Assembly: GCF_900143695.1 (NCBI RefSeq)
Contig: NZ_FRFE01000002.1
Span: forward strand, 186,001-250,000
From: Desulfopila aestuarii DSM 18488
GTDB lineage: Bacteria > Desulfobacterota > Desulfobulbia > Desulfobulbales > Desulfocapsaceae
Direction: 5' to 3'
DNA: 64,000 nt
Each line of letters opens with the position of its first letter. The stretch's first letter is position 1. The notes beneath the pieces were generated by a model. That model ran no database searches and was not told the DNA's origin. It worked only from the letters and a program-made list of their open reading frames with translations. Positions 17,187 through 26,344 of the stretch are shown here, one piece after another. A program made the position numbers and the translations under genes.

Positions 17187-18467
17187 TTAGAACCTATAGG
17201 CCAAGGAAAAACGGATATCGTTGAAGTCCTGTAGACTACCACTTACATCATCATCAACATTTCTAATGGCATAACGGAGTCGGGCCTCGCAACCTTTAAA
17301 CCAGCCGCCAAGCTTATACTGGAGGTTAAAGTCAATTTGATCATAATCCTGCGATGCGTTTGTTCCCTTATCAGGTGTGTCATACGTAGCCAAGAAGGTA
17401 TAGGCTGTCAGACCTTCGACACCAATTTGCTTGAAATTATAATCTAATTTCACAGCATATCCTGTCTCTTCGGGGCGCTGGAGATTTGCTCCAGCCTGCT
17501 GGATAATGACCTTGTTGCCTCCATAAGGATCATCAACCCGATCATCACCAACCTGACCGTAATATCCAGTCAAAGTAAAGCCCTTGAATGATACGCCTAT
17601 ATCACCACCGGCTGTCCAGGTATCCAGTTCTCCGGCATAGGCATCTCCAGTATCCTGACGATTGAGGTATTTGAAGTTCATCACCATGTTGACATCTTTT
17701 GAAAGAGGTCTCCTGTAACGCGCTTCAAACGACAAATCATTCTGCACATCTTCATAATAATAATCCCAAAGCTGGAATCTCAGATCACCAGGCGCCCTAT
17801 AGGTAACACCGGCTGCAAACATACCGCCATCAGCTTCAGGATTTTTTGTATAGCCAGAAGCTATTGAATCGAACTCTTCAGCTGTCCAGCCAAGCACTTC
17901 ATCAAGATAGAGGGCTTCCAGTATAAATTTATGCTTACTTTCTTCTACGTTAAATGTGGTATTTTTAATAGAAAGCCCCCGGTACTTGATCGGGGCCATG
18001 TATACGTCAAAGCCTTTTATCCAAGGATTAAATACACTCTGTGCTCCGAATGTGACAGTAGTGTCATACCCTTGGTAACTGACATAATACTCATCCATTG
18101 CCGTGTAATTCTCTGGGCTAGTGGGGCCACTTCTGTCGAGAACCGCACCGTATACTGCCTTACTATCACTATTCCAACTCGCTCCCTGGCTTGTTTTGAA
18201 ACCTGCACCAACACGAAAACCATACAAAGGCGCGGTCTCATATTTCAAATTTCCACCTACAGCGAAAGTACTGGCATCCAGTGAGACATCATTATCTCTA
18301 TAATACCACAGATATTTAATCGCCCCGCTGGCCTTCCCCTGCTTAACCCACTCCATCAGGCTACTTACCCCTTCAGATCCTGTCCCCTGCGTATCTGCAT
18401 TTGCAGACAAGCAAGGAGTCATAACAACGAGTGAGATGGCAGCTAACAGTACTTTTCTCCCTTTCAT
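17187..18467 (-). CDS. outer-membrane porin, OprD-like
   Basis: This 426-residue protein has a cleavable signal peptide (residues 1-24). The body is rich in alternating aromatic/polar beta strands and ends in FSLAYRF, the C-terminal Phe signature recognised by the BAM machinery. The start SGAIKYLWYYRDND and NPWIKGFDVYMAPIKYRGLSI fit the OprD/OpdK group of carboxylate and aromatic-acid channels. It lies next to TRAP system 2 on the same strand and may supply it with substrate across the outer membrane. It has its own terminator. Confidence 0.85.
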   Translation of the reverse strand: MKGRKVLLAAISLVVMTPCLSANADTQGTGSEGVSSLMEWVKQGKASGAIKYLWYYRDNDVSLDASTFAVGGNLKYETAPLYGFRVGAGFKTSQGASWNSDSKAVYGAVLDRSGPTSPENYTAMDEYYVSYQGYDTTVTFGAQSVFNPWIKGFDVYMAPIKYRGLSIKNTTFNVEESKHKFILEALYLDEVLGWTAEEFDSIASGYTKNPEADGGMFAAGVTYRAPGDLRFQLWDYYYEDVQNDLSFEARYRRPLSKDVNMVMNFKYLNRQDTGDAYAGELDTWTAGGDIGVSFKGFTLTGYYGQVGDDRVDDPYGGNKVIIQQAGANLQRPEETGYAVKLDYNFKQIGVEGLTAYTFLATYDTPDKGTNASQDYDQIDFNLQYKLGGWFKGCEARLRYAIRNVDDDVSGSLQDFNDIRFSLAYRF

Positions 18468-20235
18468 TCTTCTCTCTCCTAACTGTTGAATTGTATTTAT
18501 CTCTGACTACGACATTGCGTCAGAGACCCGCAAAACCAGTTATTAATGACAATCCACGAAACCACATACCGTCCGGCAAAAATAGGCCAACAGATCGATC
18601 GAAACTATTGATGAGAGCCCTGAAAATCGGTTTTTCCGATGAATTTCCTGATAGTTCTGCGATAAAGATACAAACCACGTGATGGAGTTTGAGCTGATTT
18701 CCCGAGAAAAGAGGGCCTAGCCAGCTTTGCAATGCCTCAATGACCATCACACGAGCATAGGATTGAATATTGAACTCGTTGAAATCAGACACGATTAGAA
18801 GCTACCAAGTAGCAGAAAGCGCGAAGGATAAAAAGCCAGCACCGGATCGGAAAAATACACCTAAATCATTGCATTTTTTCCTTTTCTGATCCATGTCGAC
18901 ACTCCCCCCTGGCTATCAGTGGAACTTCTGTACCCCAGCTGTTGAAGCATTAATTTCATATTTACATGCAATATGCAATACATTTTTTTATCGTTTCTAT
19001 CCCATAATTTATTGCATATACACCAATGATGTCTTTTGTGACAATGCAATTTTTCAACAACCAGCCATTAACACATTGTAACCATTGAGGTAACGTGGTA
19101 ATACCACCAAAGTACCAGCAAAAATAATCACCCCTAAAGGTTGGCCATAATATAGTGATGGTGATCAGGCCGGATACCTTCTGCGATCATGCAGATCTGG
19201 CAGATGAACACCTATACGACATCACGTAACATGGGGTAATTAGACCCGTTGGCCAGTTACTCTCGGAGTATGCCGCATCTGAACCATTAAAAGCAGAACA
19301 AACGACCATCCGCACCGCAGCTTGACGGCTGAGTAATCAGGGATCGTTGGCCCACCCTCAAGACGTGGACACCCAGTTGAGTCACCTGAAGGAAAATGAC
19401 AGAAGTAAAGCCACTGATATCGCGGTACTCGACGAATTAGGGCACCAGCACTTCTTAATGACAGGAATAAGGTTATGACCGATCTAGTCAGCACACTTTA
19501 TAGAGGTAATTCAGTACGTTTTGCTACATGCCAGAACTGCAGAAAATAGTCAAAGTACTTTGATGATGCAAAAAAGACCACCGCGCGCGCCTTCACTTTC
19601 CCCATCGTTGAGACATTATTGAAAATGCCAAGGAGAGTGGAGGATCAAAAACAGGATGTAGTTTTTTCCAAAAATAGGGATTGGCAATTGTAGATACTGA
19701 CAGACACATGAGCCCCAAAAAAAGGTCCCTGCATGCAAGAGGGGCTACCTGTAATTCTTTTGCAGACGGCCCTGCTCCAGGATGAATCGGTTGAGATAGC
19801 GCATTACTACGCTGTAGGATGTTATACTTATTACGATTTCATCAACTATATTAACAGGTTTGAAAGACAAGCTTTTTTTTTAGCCCCTCATTCCAAGGGA
19901 AATGATATTAAAACTCTCCAAGCAATGTGTAGTTCGAATTTACACATTGGTGGCACTACCCACAAAATACCTCACACAAATGCGCCTGGAATCGGCCCCA
20001 GAGCATGCCGAGCTGGCATGCATTTACCAGCAAGACTGGGTCGGCAACCGCGCGTCCCCAGTCCGGATAGTACTGTTCGAAAGCTCCGCAGCCAAAACGG
20101 ACATCAAGTAACGACCAAAGGGAAAAGGTCCGCAAATCTGCTCGACACATCCCCTACTGCATCGGCCTATGATTTATTAAATACCAATCTGTTTTTATTG
20201 TTTTTTTTCCGTGATCAACTTTCAGGAGCAAAATA
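18468..20235. other. long gene-poor region, possibly decayed coding sequence
   Basis: I find no supported gene in 1.77 kb. Small frames on both strands lack ribosome sites and recognisable domains. From about 19245 to 19470 a plus-strand frame reads protein-like (AASEPLKAEQ, HPQDVDTQLSHLKEN, ATDIAVLDELGHQ) but is broken by stops, which suggests an old pseudogene of unknown origin. A GCAATATGCAAT stretch at about 18966-18978 is the only regulatory-looking motif. Confidence 0.4.
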
Positions 20236-20763
20236 TTACTGACCATCATTTGGCAAAAATGGTGGCTTGAAATCTATACCGATCAAACTACGCGCATGAT
20301 CGCATAACGTTTTTAAATGTTTTGCCAAATCAATCCTATCCTCCTCAGCCAAAGCTCCAAAAACCATCATAATAGAAGATTTGTCAGTGTTATAATAGAG
20401 CTTTCGCCCCTTTTCGGTGATAACAATTTTGAATTTGTTCCCTTTAGGCTCCTTAACCTTCTCCACAAGTCCCTCTTTGACCATTCGATTAATGAGGGTC
20501 GACACGGAATGGTGCTGCCGCATGGTAAATTGCGATATCTCTCCTTGCGTGGCCGAGCCATTGTTTATTTCAAGGGTATACAACACAGATGCCTGGGCCG
20601 GGGTAAGTCCATAATGGTTTAATTCCATGTCGCGCGCACGTGCTATTGCGAAGGCTGTCTGCTCCAGCAAAACCCATAATTCAAATTCTTCTGAAAATTT
20701 TGCTAAGTTTGCGTGTTGGCTGTTATCTGTAGTTTCCAAAATCAATAGCTCTCCCTTGTGCAC
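20236..20763 (-). CDS. MarR-family transcriptional regulator
   Basis: This 175-residue MarR protein has a dimerisation helix, then the winged helix-turn-helix at about 55-125 (LTPAQASVLYTLEI, MRQHHSVSTLINRMVKEGLVEK, KIVITEKGRKLY). The frame opens at GTG 20763 with no ribosome site. A TTG at 20745 has AGGGAG about six bases upstream and may be the real start. It is divergent from the TRAP-3/AOR gene run and is the natural candidate for its regulator. MarR proteins often sense phenolic ligands. Confidence 0.88.
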   Translation of the reverse strand: MHKGELLILETTDNSQHANLAKFSEEFELWVLLEQTAFAIARARDMELNHYGLTPAQASVLYTLEINNGSATQGEISQFTMRQHHSVSTLINRMVKEGLVEKVKEPKGNKFKIVITEKGRKLYYNTDKSSIMMVFGALAEEDRIDLAKHLKTLCDHARSLIGIDFKPPFLPNDGQ

Positions 20764-21445
20764 ATTTTTTAATAAAACTCAATATCAATATCTTAAGCAG
20801 AATGCCACAGTTCGTTAACAACCATTTGAAGGGAACAGGCAGCCTGTGTATTAGATTCTTTTCAGCGAGAAAAATCTTACAGAACCGTAAACCAGCAATC
20901 GCCCTCTTTCGAGTCGACCATGAAAATTGGTTTATGTGCTTCGTACTAGCAGCCTACACTTTTACAGTCAATCAACATCCAGCAGTGAGCAAATTATCCC
21001 TGATAGTATTCTCCTGAGAGGAGTTATCTATATTACAATCAGTTTCAACAAAAAAATGCCTACCGCAAGGATCACCGCATCCCACCGAGACGACGAAGGT
21101 GGCGACTCTCTTGCTCGAGAAAGTGCAACACCCGGGTTGAGTGCCATGCTGTTTTCAAGACCGCTTTGCAATACGTTTGAATCGAGCACACAACAATAAT
21201 CATCCATCACCCCAAAATGCATTTTAACAGAAAATCCCCTTTACATCATATACGATATCGCATATGCTTTGTCAAATGCTATTCGTCGCACCCACAATAG
21301 ATTTAGCAAATTAATCATAATATTTCATTTATTTAGCTGAAGCATGCAATTGCAGGTACCCTAGCAGAAGTGATGGGCGTTGATTATCCTTCAAATATTT
21401 GCTCCAAGATTAACAGTCTCTTTAAATTATAACCAGAGGCCAGCA
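20764..21445. other. divergent spacer between MarR gene and TRAP system 3
   Basis: There is no supported gene in this spacer. It holds the palindromic promoter site at 21247-21275 and a TGCAATTGCA palindrome at 21345-21354. A 64-codon minus frame (21028-21222) has no ribosome site or family match and is not called. Confidence 0.5.
21247..21275 (-). promoter_or_regulatory. minus-strand promoter overlapped by a 20-bp palindrome (candidate MarR operator)
   Basis: On the minus strand TTGACA (21275-21270) and TATATG (21252-21247) are 17 bases apart. The sequence CATATACGATATCGCATATG (21247-21266) is an inverted repeat with a single mismatched pair and covers the -10 and spacer. Its length and symmetry suit a MarR dimer. 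The promoter would drive the MarR gene with a long leader. Confidence 0.5.
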
Positions 21446-21961
21446 TTGAAGCACACACACCTTATCAATACAGCAATAAGCATTGTCCGAGGGCTCACAA
21501 TAGCACTAAGTGTTGTTGCATCTCTTCTCCTTTGCGCCATGGTAGTAGTGATCGTGTTTAATGTAGGGAGCCGATTTCTGTTTAAAATGCCGCTGTATGG
21601 TACTATTGAGCTTGTTGAATTAATGATGATAATCATAAGCTTTATCGCGATAGCATACACTTCCATGCAACGAGGTCATGTCCGCATAACTATTCTTACT
21701 GATAAGCTACCTCAAATAATTCAGGACTTTCTTGGTAGATTCGTTTCCTTACTCAATGTCACAATTTTTTCGCTCATCTTGTATCAAGCTGCAATAAATG
21801 CTGTGTATTCGGCAAGCAATCTGCATCACCGTACAGATACCCTTGATATTCCAATCGCTCCTTTCAAAATCCTGATGGTTTTGGGTGTTGCGGTCCTGTT
21901 ATGCATAGAAATAACACACGTCTTCCGCCCCCTTTCACCTGAACTTGATAGTGGAGAATGA
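21446..21961 (+). CDS. dctQ: TRAP transporter small permease (DctQ family), system 3
   Basis: About 171 residues with four membrane segments and the family stretch NVGSRFLFKMPLYGTIELVELM. There is no ATG at the N-terminus. I chose TTG at 21446 because AGAGG lies seven bases upstream and the length then fits the family; the frame is open from another TTG at 21380. It precedes dctM by 9 bases. Confidence 0.83.
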   Translation: MKHTHLINTAISIVRGLTIALSVVASLLLCAMVVVIVFNVGSRFLFKMPLYGTIELVELMMIIISFIAIAYTSMQRGHVRITILTDKLPQIIQDFLGRFVSLLNVTIFSLILYQAAINAVYSASNLHHRTDTLDIPIAPFKILMVLGVAVLLCIEITHVFRPLSPELDSGE

Positions 21962-21970
21962 AACGATATC

Positions 21971-23269
21971 ATGGAAATCATGACAATTATCTTTGCGTTC
22001 GCTGCACTTTTTCTTCTTATGGCTATTGGTATGCCGATAGGTTTTGCAATGATTATCGTCGGATTTGGAGGCTATGCTCATTTGGGCGGCTTTGATTCCG
22101 CATTAACCATGGTCGGCTCGGTTCCATATACCACTGTTGCCTCCTATCTTTTCAGTGTTCTTCCTTTATTTACGCTAATGGGCGACTTTGCATCATCTTC
22201 CGGATTGATGCGTGATGGTTATCGCACTATGAACATCTGGATAGGCCACCTTCCCGGCGGATTAGCAATGGCTTCAATTGGTGGCTGTGCAAGCTTTGCC
22301 TGTGTCTCCGGCTCCAGCGTAGCCACCGCTATGACAATGACCAGGGTTGCGCTGCCCGAAATGCTTGAATACAAATATAGCCCTAAACTTGCTGCTGGAT
22401 GTTTAGCCGCTGGAGGAACGCTTGGTCTTCTGATCCCTCCAAGCGGAGCGTTTATTATCTATGGATTAATTGCAGAACAGTCCATCGGGAAACTGTTTAT
22501 GGCCGGCGTTGTTCCAGGAATCATGCTCACTGTTCTGTTTATGGCAACAATTTATATCTTGGCAAAAATAGATCCAAAAATAGCCCCTTGTGGCGCAAAA
22601 TTCATATGGAAAGATAGATTGTTAGCGCTTAAAGACGTGTGGGGACTGCTGCTGATATTTTTCATTGTCATGGGTGGAATTTGGGGCGGCGTATTCACCC
22701 CCACCGAGGCCGCTGCTGTCGGTGCATTTGTAGCTTTTATCTTCCTTGTTGCCAGGAGGAAATACACGTGGCAAGTATTTATTCGTTCACTTAAAAGAGC
22801 AGTGAGTTTCACTGGAATGGCATTTAGCATGTTAATAGGTGCAATGATATTCGGATACTTTACCGCACTCGCCGGATTGCCGGACGCCTTGGCCAATCTC
22901 ATCACCGAATTGTCAATGCCACCTTTAGGTGTCCTGTTATGCATTCTTGCTGTTTATGTTGTTATAGGTTGTGTTATGGAATCTATTCCAATGATACTCA
23001 TAACTGTACCGATTTTCGGCCCTATTCTCACCGCCCTTGGTTTTGATCCAATATGGTTTGGAGTTATCCTTGTCATCATGACTGAAATGGCCTTAATTTC
23101 TCCACCTATTGGAATGAACGTGTTTATTATCAGCGGAATGACATCAGGCATTCCGATGTCCACCATTTTTCGTGGAGTATTACCTTTCGTTGTTGCAATG
23201 CTGGTTGGTGTAGCCATTTTGATTACATTCCCTCAGATCACCTTGTTTCTCCCACAAACAATGAGTTGA
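21971..23269 (+). CDS. dctM: TRAP transporter large permease (DctM family), system 3
   Basis: A 432-residue DctM with ACVSGSSVATAMTMTRVAL, GGTLGLLIPPSGAFIIYGL and GVFTPTEAAAVGAF. About 12 membrane helices are expected. The receptor gene for this system is not next to it but follows a SnoaL-like gene (24093-25115). It is the second gene of the candidate AOR/flavoprotein pathway run. Confidence 0.91.
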   Translation: MEIMTIIFAFAALFLLMAIGMPIGFAMIIVGFGGYAHLGGFDSALTMVGSVPYTTVASYLFSVLPLFTLMGDFASSSGLMRDGYRTMNIWIGHLPGGLAMASIGGCASFACVSGSSVATAMTMTRVALPEMLEYKYSPKLAAGCLAAGGTLGLLIPPSGAFIIYGLIAEQSIGKLFMAGVVPGIMLTVLFMATIYILAKIDPKIAPCGAKFIWKDRLLALKDVWGLLLIFFIVMGGIWGGVFTPTEAAAVGAFVAFIFLVARRKYTWQVFIRSLKRAVSFTGMAFSMLIGAMIFGYFTALAGLPDALANLITELSMPPLGVLLCILAVYVVIGCVMESIPMILITVPIFGPILTALGFDPIWFGVILVIMTEMALISPPIGMNVFIISGMTSGIPMSTIFRGVLPFVVAMLVGVAILITFPQITLFLPQTMS

Positions 23270-23425
23270 ACGAGAAACGATGCTTGCAGATTAAAACAAT
23301 TCTTCAACCTCAAACTTTAGCATAACCCTTAAAATATACTGATGTTAATACGGTGACATAACAACAAAGAAGATAAATTTACACAAAAAACAATCACATT
23401 CGACATCTAGCACGAATGCCATGCC

Positions 23426-23869
23426 ATGATGAATATAGAAGAAATAGAAAAGAGACTTATTGCACTGGAAGACCAGGAAGAAATTAAAAAACTCCATCAG
23501 CACTACGTTGGCCTAATGGGCAATCTCGAGTTCGATAAAATTCCTGAGCTATTTGAACAGGATGCAATAGTAGAGATACGAAATCATGGGGCAAAACAAG
23601 GACTACAAGCTGTAACTGAATTATTCTCGGAAGTCTCAAAAAGACGTAAAGGTATAAAAGAAGGTCACATGGCAATACAGCCTGATATCTCTATAGAAGG
23701 GGAAACAGCTTTTGGAACTTGGTTAATCTATATCCTTTTCTCAAAGCCTTCCGTCCAATGGGTACAGGGGGTAAATGAATGTGAATATGTAAAGAAAAAT
23801 GGAAAATGGAAATTCCGTAAACTCAAATTTACCCGTACGAACGCTTCACAAGCTGATATGTTTCCATAA
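23426..23869 (+). CDS. SnoaL/NTF2-fold protein 1
   Basis: A 147-residue protein with an N-terminal helix (IEEIEKRLIALEDQEEIKKL) leading into an NTF2-like cone fold. Tyr27 and His81 (EGHMAIQP) lie where BaiE, the bile-acid 7alpha-dehydratase, has Tyr30 and His83. The Asp residues of the BaiE site are not in the same places. The C-terminal strand ECEYVKKNGKWKFRKLKF is shared with the two paralogues at 25209 and 29729. A dehydratase, isomerase or cyclase role on a ring substrate is possible but unproven. It lies between the TRAP permease and receptor genes. Confidence 0.82.
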   Translation: MMNIEEIEKRLIALEDQEEIKKLHQHYVGLMGNLEFDKIPELFEQDAIVEIRNHGAKQGLQAVTELFSEVSKRRKGIKEGHMAIQPDISIEGETAFGTWLIYILFSKPSVQWVQGVNECEYVKKNGKWKFRKLKFTRTNASQADMFP

Positions 23870-24092
23870 GAAATGTATTGAATGACCTTTTTCATATGGT
23901 AGTCCCAAGGCAGATAATTGAATATTAAAACAATTGTTACATGGAACTATATTATTGATATTGCATATTTGGAATTCCTATTGAGCACCTCCGAAACATA
24001 AACATCTAACTGGGCTTTTAAGTGGAAAGATCTCAATTGAATTGAAATGCTATCTTTCACTCACCACAAACAACCAGTCACAAGGAGAGGTT

Positions 24093-25115
24093 ATGAAAAA
24101 TTCACTCATGGTTTTAGCAATAGTCACAATGGTCGGAGCCATGATTCAGGTTGGATGGGCCGACAACCTTCCAACGAAAGAAAAGCCTCTACTACTGAAA
24201 CTCGCTACTCATGTTTTGCCCACGCATTTCCTAATGAGCAAAGAAATATTACCAGAGTGGGCAGGGCAGATTGAGGAGGAAACCGGTGGAAGAGTCAAGA
24301 TAAAGATTTTTGACAGTCAGAGCATGGGAAAGCTACCCGAGGAATGGGACATGCTCAAAAGTGGCATGAGCGATATAGGGTGGATCGTTTTTCCATTTTA
24401 TCGTGGGGTGTTTCCCTTATCTGAAATAATGTCTCAGCCAGGCCTCAAGCCAACAGAAGGTCAGGAAATTGATTATTATAACGCAATGTTTGAGAAGTAT
24501 TTGAAGGCAGAATACAGTGAGGTCAAAGCTTTTTTTCCTACTATTTTGGGTGATACCTATCTCAATACAATACAACCTTTAAAAAATCTGGATGACCTCA
24601 AAGGGAGACAAATCAGATGCGGATCGTCACAAAAGGAATGGGTACAGGCCATTGGCGGTACTCCTGCTACGATGCCACCGTCTGAACTATATACTGCTCT
24701 TGAAAGAGGCATTGTCGATGGCGTTACCTTTCCAATGGATGCTGTCAAAAGTTATAAATTATATGAAGTAGCAAAGTATCATACACCTATGAATCTGGGT
24801 ATGGGGATGGCAGTATTTGCTATGAACCAGAAAGTATGGGACAAATTGCCGACGGATATACAGCAGGTTTTCACAAAACTTAATCCGGAACTGCAGAAAA
24901 AAATGATTCATGCATGTCTTGATAATGCCCAAAAGGCGATTGCGATAGCCGAAAAGAATGGGAGCGTTGTATCAGCATTGTCTGACCAGGATGCGGCCAA
25001 GCTTGATACCCTGACATTCCCCCTGGCCGAAGCATGGGCTAAGGAAAAGGATGCCAAAGGATTGCCTGGAACAGAAGTCTTTCATTACTCCAAAAAACTA
25101 CTCAACAAAAATTAA
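24093..25115 (+). CDS. dctP: TRAP transporter substrate-binding protein (DctP family), system 3
   Basis: This 340-residue receptor has a signal peptide (residues 1-23, ending QVGWA). LKGRQIRCGSS carries the conserved Arg, and ERGIVDGVTFPMDAVKSYKLYE is a second family segment. AAGGAGAGG lies upstream of the ATG at 24093; the longer frame from 24042 is unlikely. It should serve the DctQM pair at 21446-23269, from which it is separated by one SnoaL-like gene. It is only distantly like the system 1 and 2 receptors. Confidence 0.9.
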   Translation: MKNSLMVLAIVTMVGAMIQVGWADNLPTKEKPLLLKLATHVLPTHFLMSKEILPEWAGQIEEETGGRVKIKIFDSQSMGKLPEEWDMLKSGMSDIGWIVFPFYRGVFPLSEIMSQPGLKPTEGQEIDYYNAMFEKYLKAEYSEVKAFFPTILGDTYLNTIQPLKNLDDLKGRQIRCGSSQKEWVQAIGGTPATMPPSELYTALERGIVDGVTFPMDAVKSYKLYEVAKYHTPMNLGMGMAVFAMNQKVWDKLPTDIQQVFTKLNPELQKKMIHACLDNAQKAIAIAEKNGSVVSALSDQDAAKLDTLTFPLAEAWAKEKDAKGLPGTEVFHYSKKLLNKN

Positions 25116-25208
25116 CAACGCCTGCCTGCCACTAAGCCTCACCGCAACAAACGCACAATATCGTAAGATATTTTGATGGGTTTAGTAATAAGCAGATAAT
25201 GAGGGATT

Positions 25209-25667
25209 ATGTCGCACACCACTGAGCTAGAAAAACGGATTCAAAGAATAGAAGATTTGGAGGCTATTAAGAATCTTCACAGAACCTATATCTACCATGT
25301 CAATGCACAAGAGTGGGACGATGTCCTCGACTGTATAACTGAGGATGGGACTGTGGATCTCGCTTTGCACGGTTCGCATACGGGCAGTGCTGAACTTGCC
25401 GAGCTATTTAAAGTCAAAGTTGCCAAGGTTAATGAAAAATGGAATGGAGGGCATTTCGTTACCCAGCCGGTCATCACTGTTGACGGTGACAAGGCATCTG
25501 GTTTCTGGATGCTGTATATCATCGTTTTTGATGCAGAAACGGTTGTTGGGCCGACTTTACGCTGGATCCAAGGCAGACATGATTGTGAATATGTGAAGCA
25601 AGATGGACGATGGAAAATCAAATATGTCAAATTTTCGAGGCCATGGCCCGAGCCACCAAAGGGTTGA
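25209..25667 (+). CDS. SnoaL/NTF2-fold protein 2
   Basis: A 152-residue paralogue of the proteins at 23426 and 29729. It has the same N-terminal helix (TELEKRIQRIEDLEAIKNLHRTY), Tyr27, His82 in GGHFVTQP, and the C-terminal CEYVKQDGRWKIKYVKF. The ribosome site GAGGG lies just before ATG. A histidine and a tyrosine facing the cone are typical of SnoaL_4-type dehydratases such as scytalone dehydratase and BaiE. Having three such genes in one run suggests either several similar steps or a hetero-oligomer. Confidence 0.82.
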   Translation: MSHTTELEKRIQRIEDLEAIKNLHRTYIYHVNAQEWDDVLDCITEDGTVDLALHGSHTGSAELAELFKVKVAKVNEKWNGGHFVTQPVITVDGDKASGFWMLYIIVFDAETVVGPTLRWIQGRHDCEYVKQDGRWKIKYVKFSRPWPEPPKG

Positions 25668-25769
25668 ACCTGCTCATGGAGAGGTTTTCAATACATTCTT
25701 TGGCTTTCGAAATTGCCTGCCACATGGGATCATGCCGTATGTAGACAAATAGGGACAAAGGAAACCAAA

Positions 25770-26243
25770 ATGGAGAAATCGGCAGCGAGCGAATCCAAAT
25801 ATGGCAAATACATTGTTAAGCAAACAATGGCCGAGCTCAACATTTCAGAACCTCAGCACAACACTTCACCCCTTTCTTATCCTGGGGCGATCACAACAAT
25901 TTCCTTAGGTGGCCATGTCTTAGAAGGCAGCTTTTTACTACGGAATCGTTGGTTTCTAGAGCCATCTGAGACAGCACACGAGCCAGTAGCACATGCCCAT
26001 GACACAGATGAGGCACTTGCCTTTTTTGGAAGTAATGGAAAAGACTGGAAAGACCTCGGAGGAGAAATTGAATTTTGGATAGAAAATGAAAAACATGTCA
26101 TTACTGAGAGTTGTGTGATTTTCATTCCAAAAGGAACAATGCATTGCCCGCTTTGGATAAAAAAAGTGGTGAGTCCAATCTTTCACTACGCTGTATTACC
26201 CACAACTACCTACATCAAGGTCCGAGAAGAGAACTGCTTGTAA
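25770..26243 (+). CDS. cupin-like protein
   Basis: 157 residues. The central region AHDTDEALAFFGSNGKDWKDLGGEIEFWIENE and the later SCVIFIPKGTMHCPLWIKKV give a cupin-type barrel with His/Asp/Glu candidates for a metal (HAHDTDE, MHCPL). I took ATG 25770, with AAAGGA nearby, instead of the open-frame start at 25713. It lies between SnoaL-like gene 2 and the AOR gene. Family members of this kind are usually uncharacterised, and a ring-opening or isomerising function can only be guessed. Confidence 0.75.
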   Translation: MEKSAASESKYGKYIVKQTMAELNISEPQHNTSPLSYPGAITTISLGGHVLEGSFLLRNRWFLEPSETAHEPVAHAHDTDEALAFFGSNGKDWKDLGGEIEFWIENEKHVITESCVIFIPKGTMHCPLWIKKVVSPIFHYAVLPTTTYIKVREENCL

Positions 26244-26344
26244 GTGAACAGAATGAAAGTGATAGATAAAGGCTCTTTTCCTATTTGAGCTGTCCAGCAC
26301 CGGCAACTATAAGAAATAATTTTGTGTTCACAGGGAGATATACG

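Noticed and set aside
18520-18792. 90-codon minus frame, first thought to be a transposase fragment
   Set aside because: No transposase motif, no inverted ends nearby, no ribosome site.
19733-20242. 169-codon open frame in the gene-poor region
   Set aside because: No ribosome site, odd composition (poly-Phe, many Arg/Pro runs) and a competing frame of similar quality; no family recognised.
21028-21222. 64-codon minus-strand frame ending in a hydrophobic stretch, possible small membrane protein
   Set aside because: No ribosome site, and the hydrophobic end arises from the reverse reading of a charged plus-strand frame; not enough support.
23426-23869. True bile-acid 7alpha-dehydratase (BaiE)
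   Set aside because: Only the Tyr and His positions agree; the Asp residues of the BaiE site are missing and no other bai genes occur.
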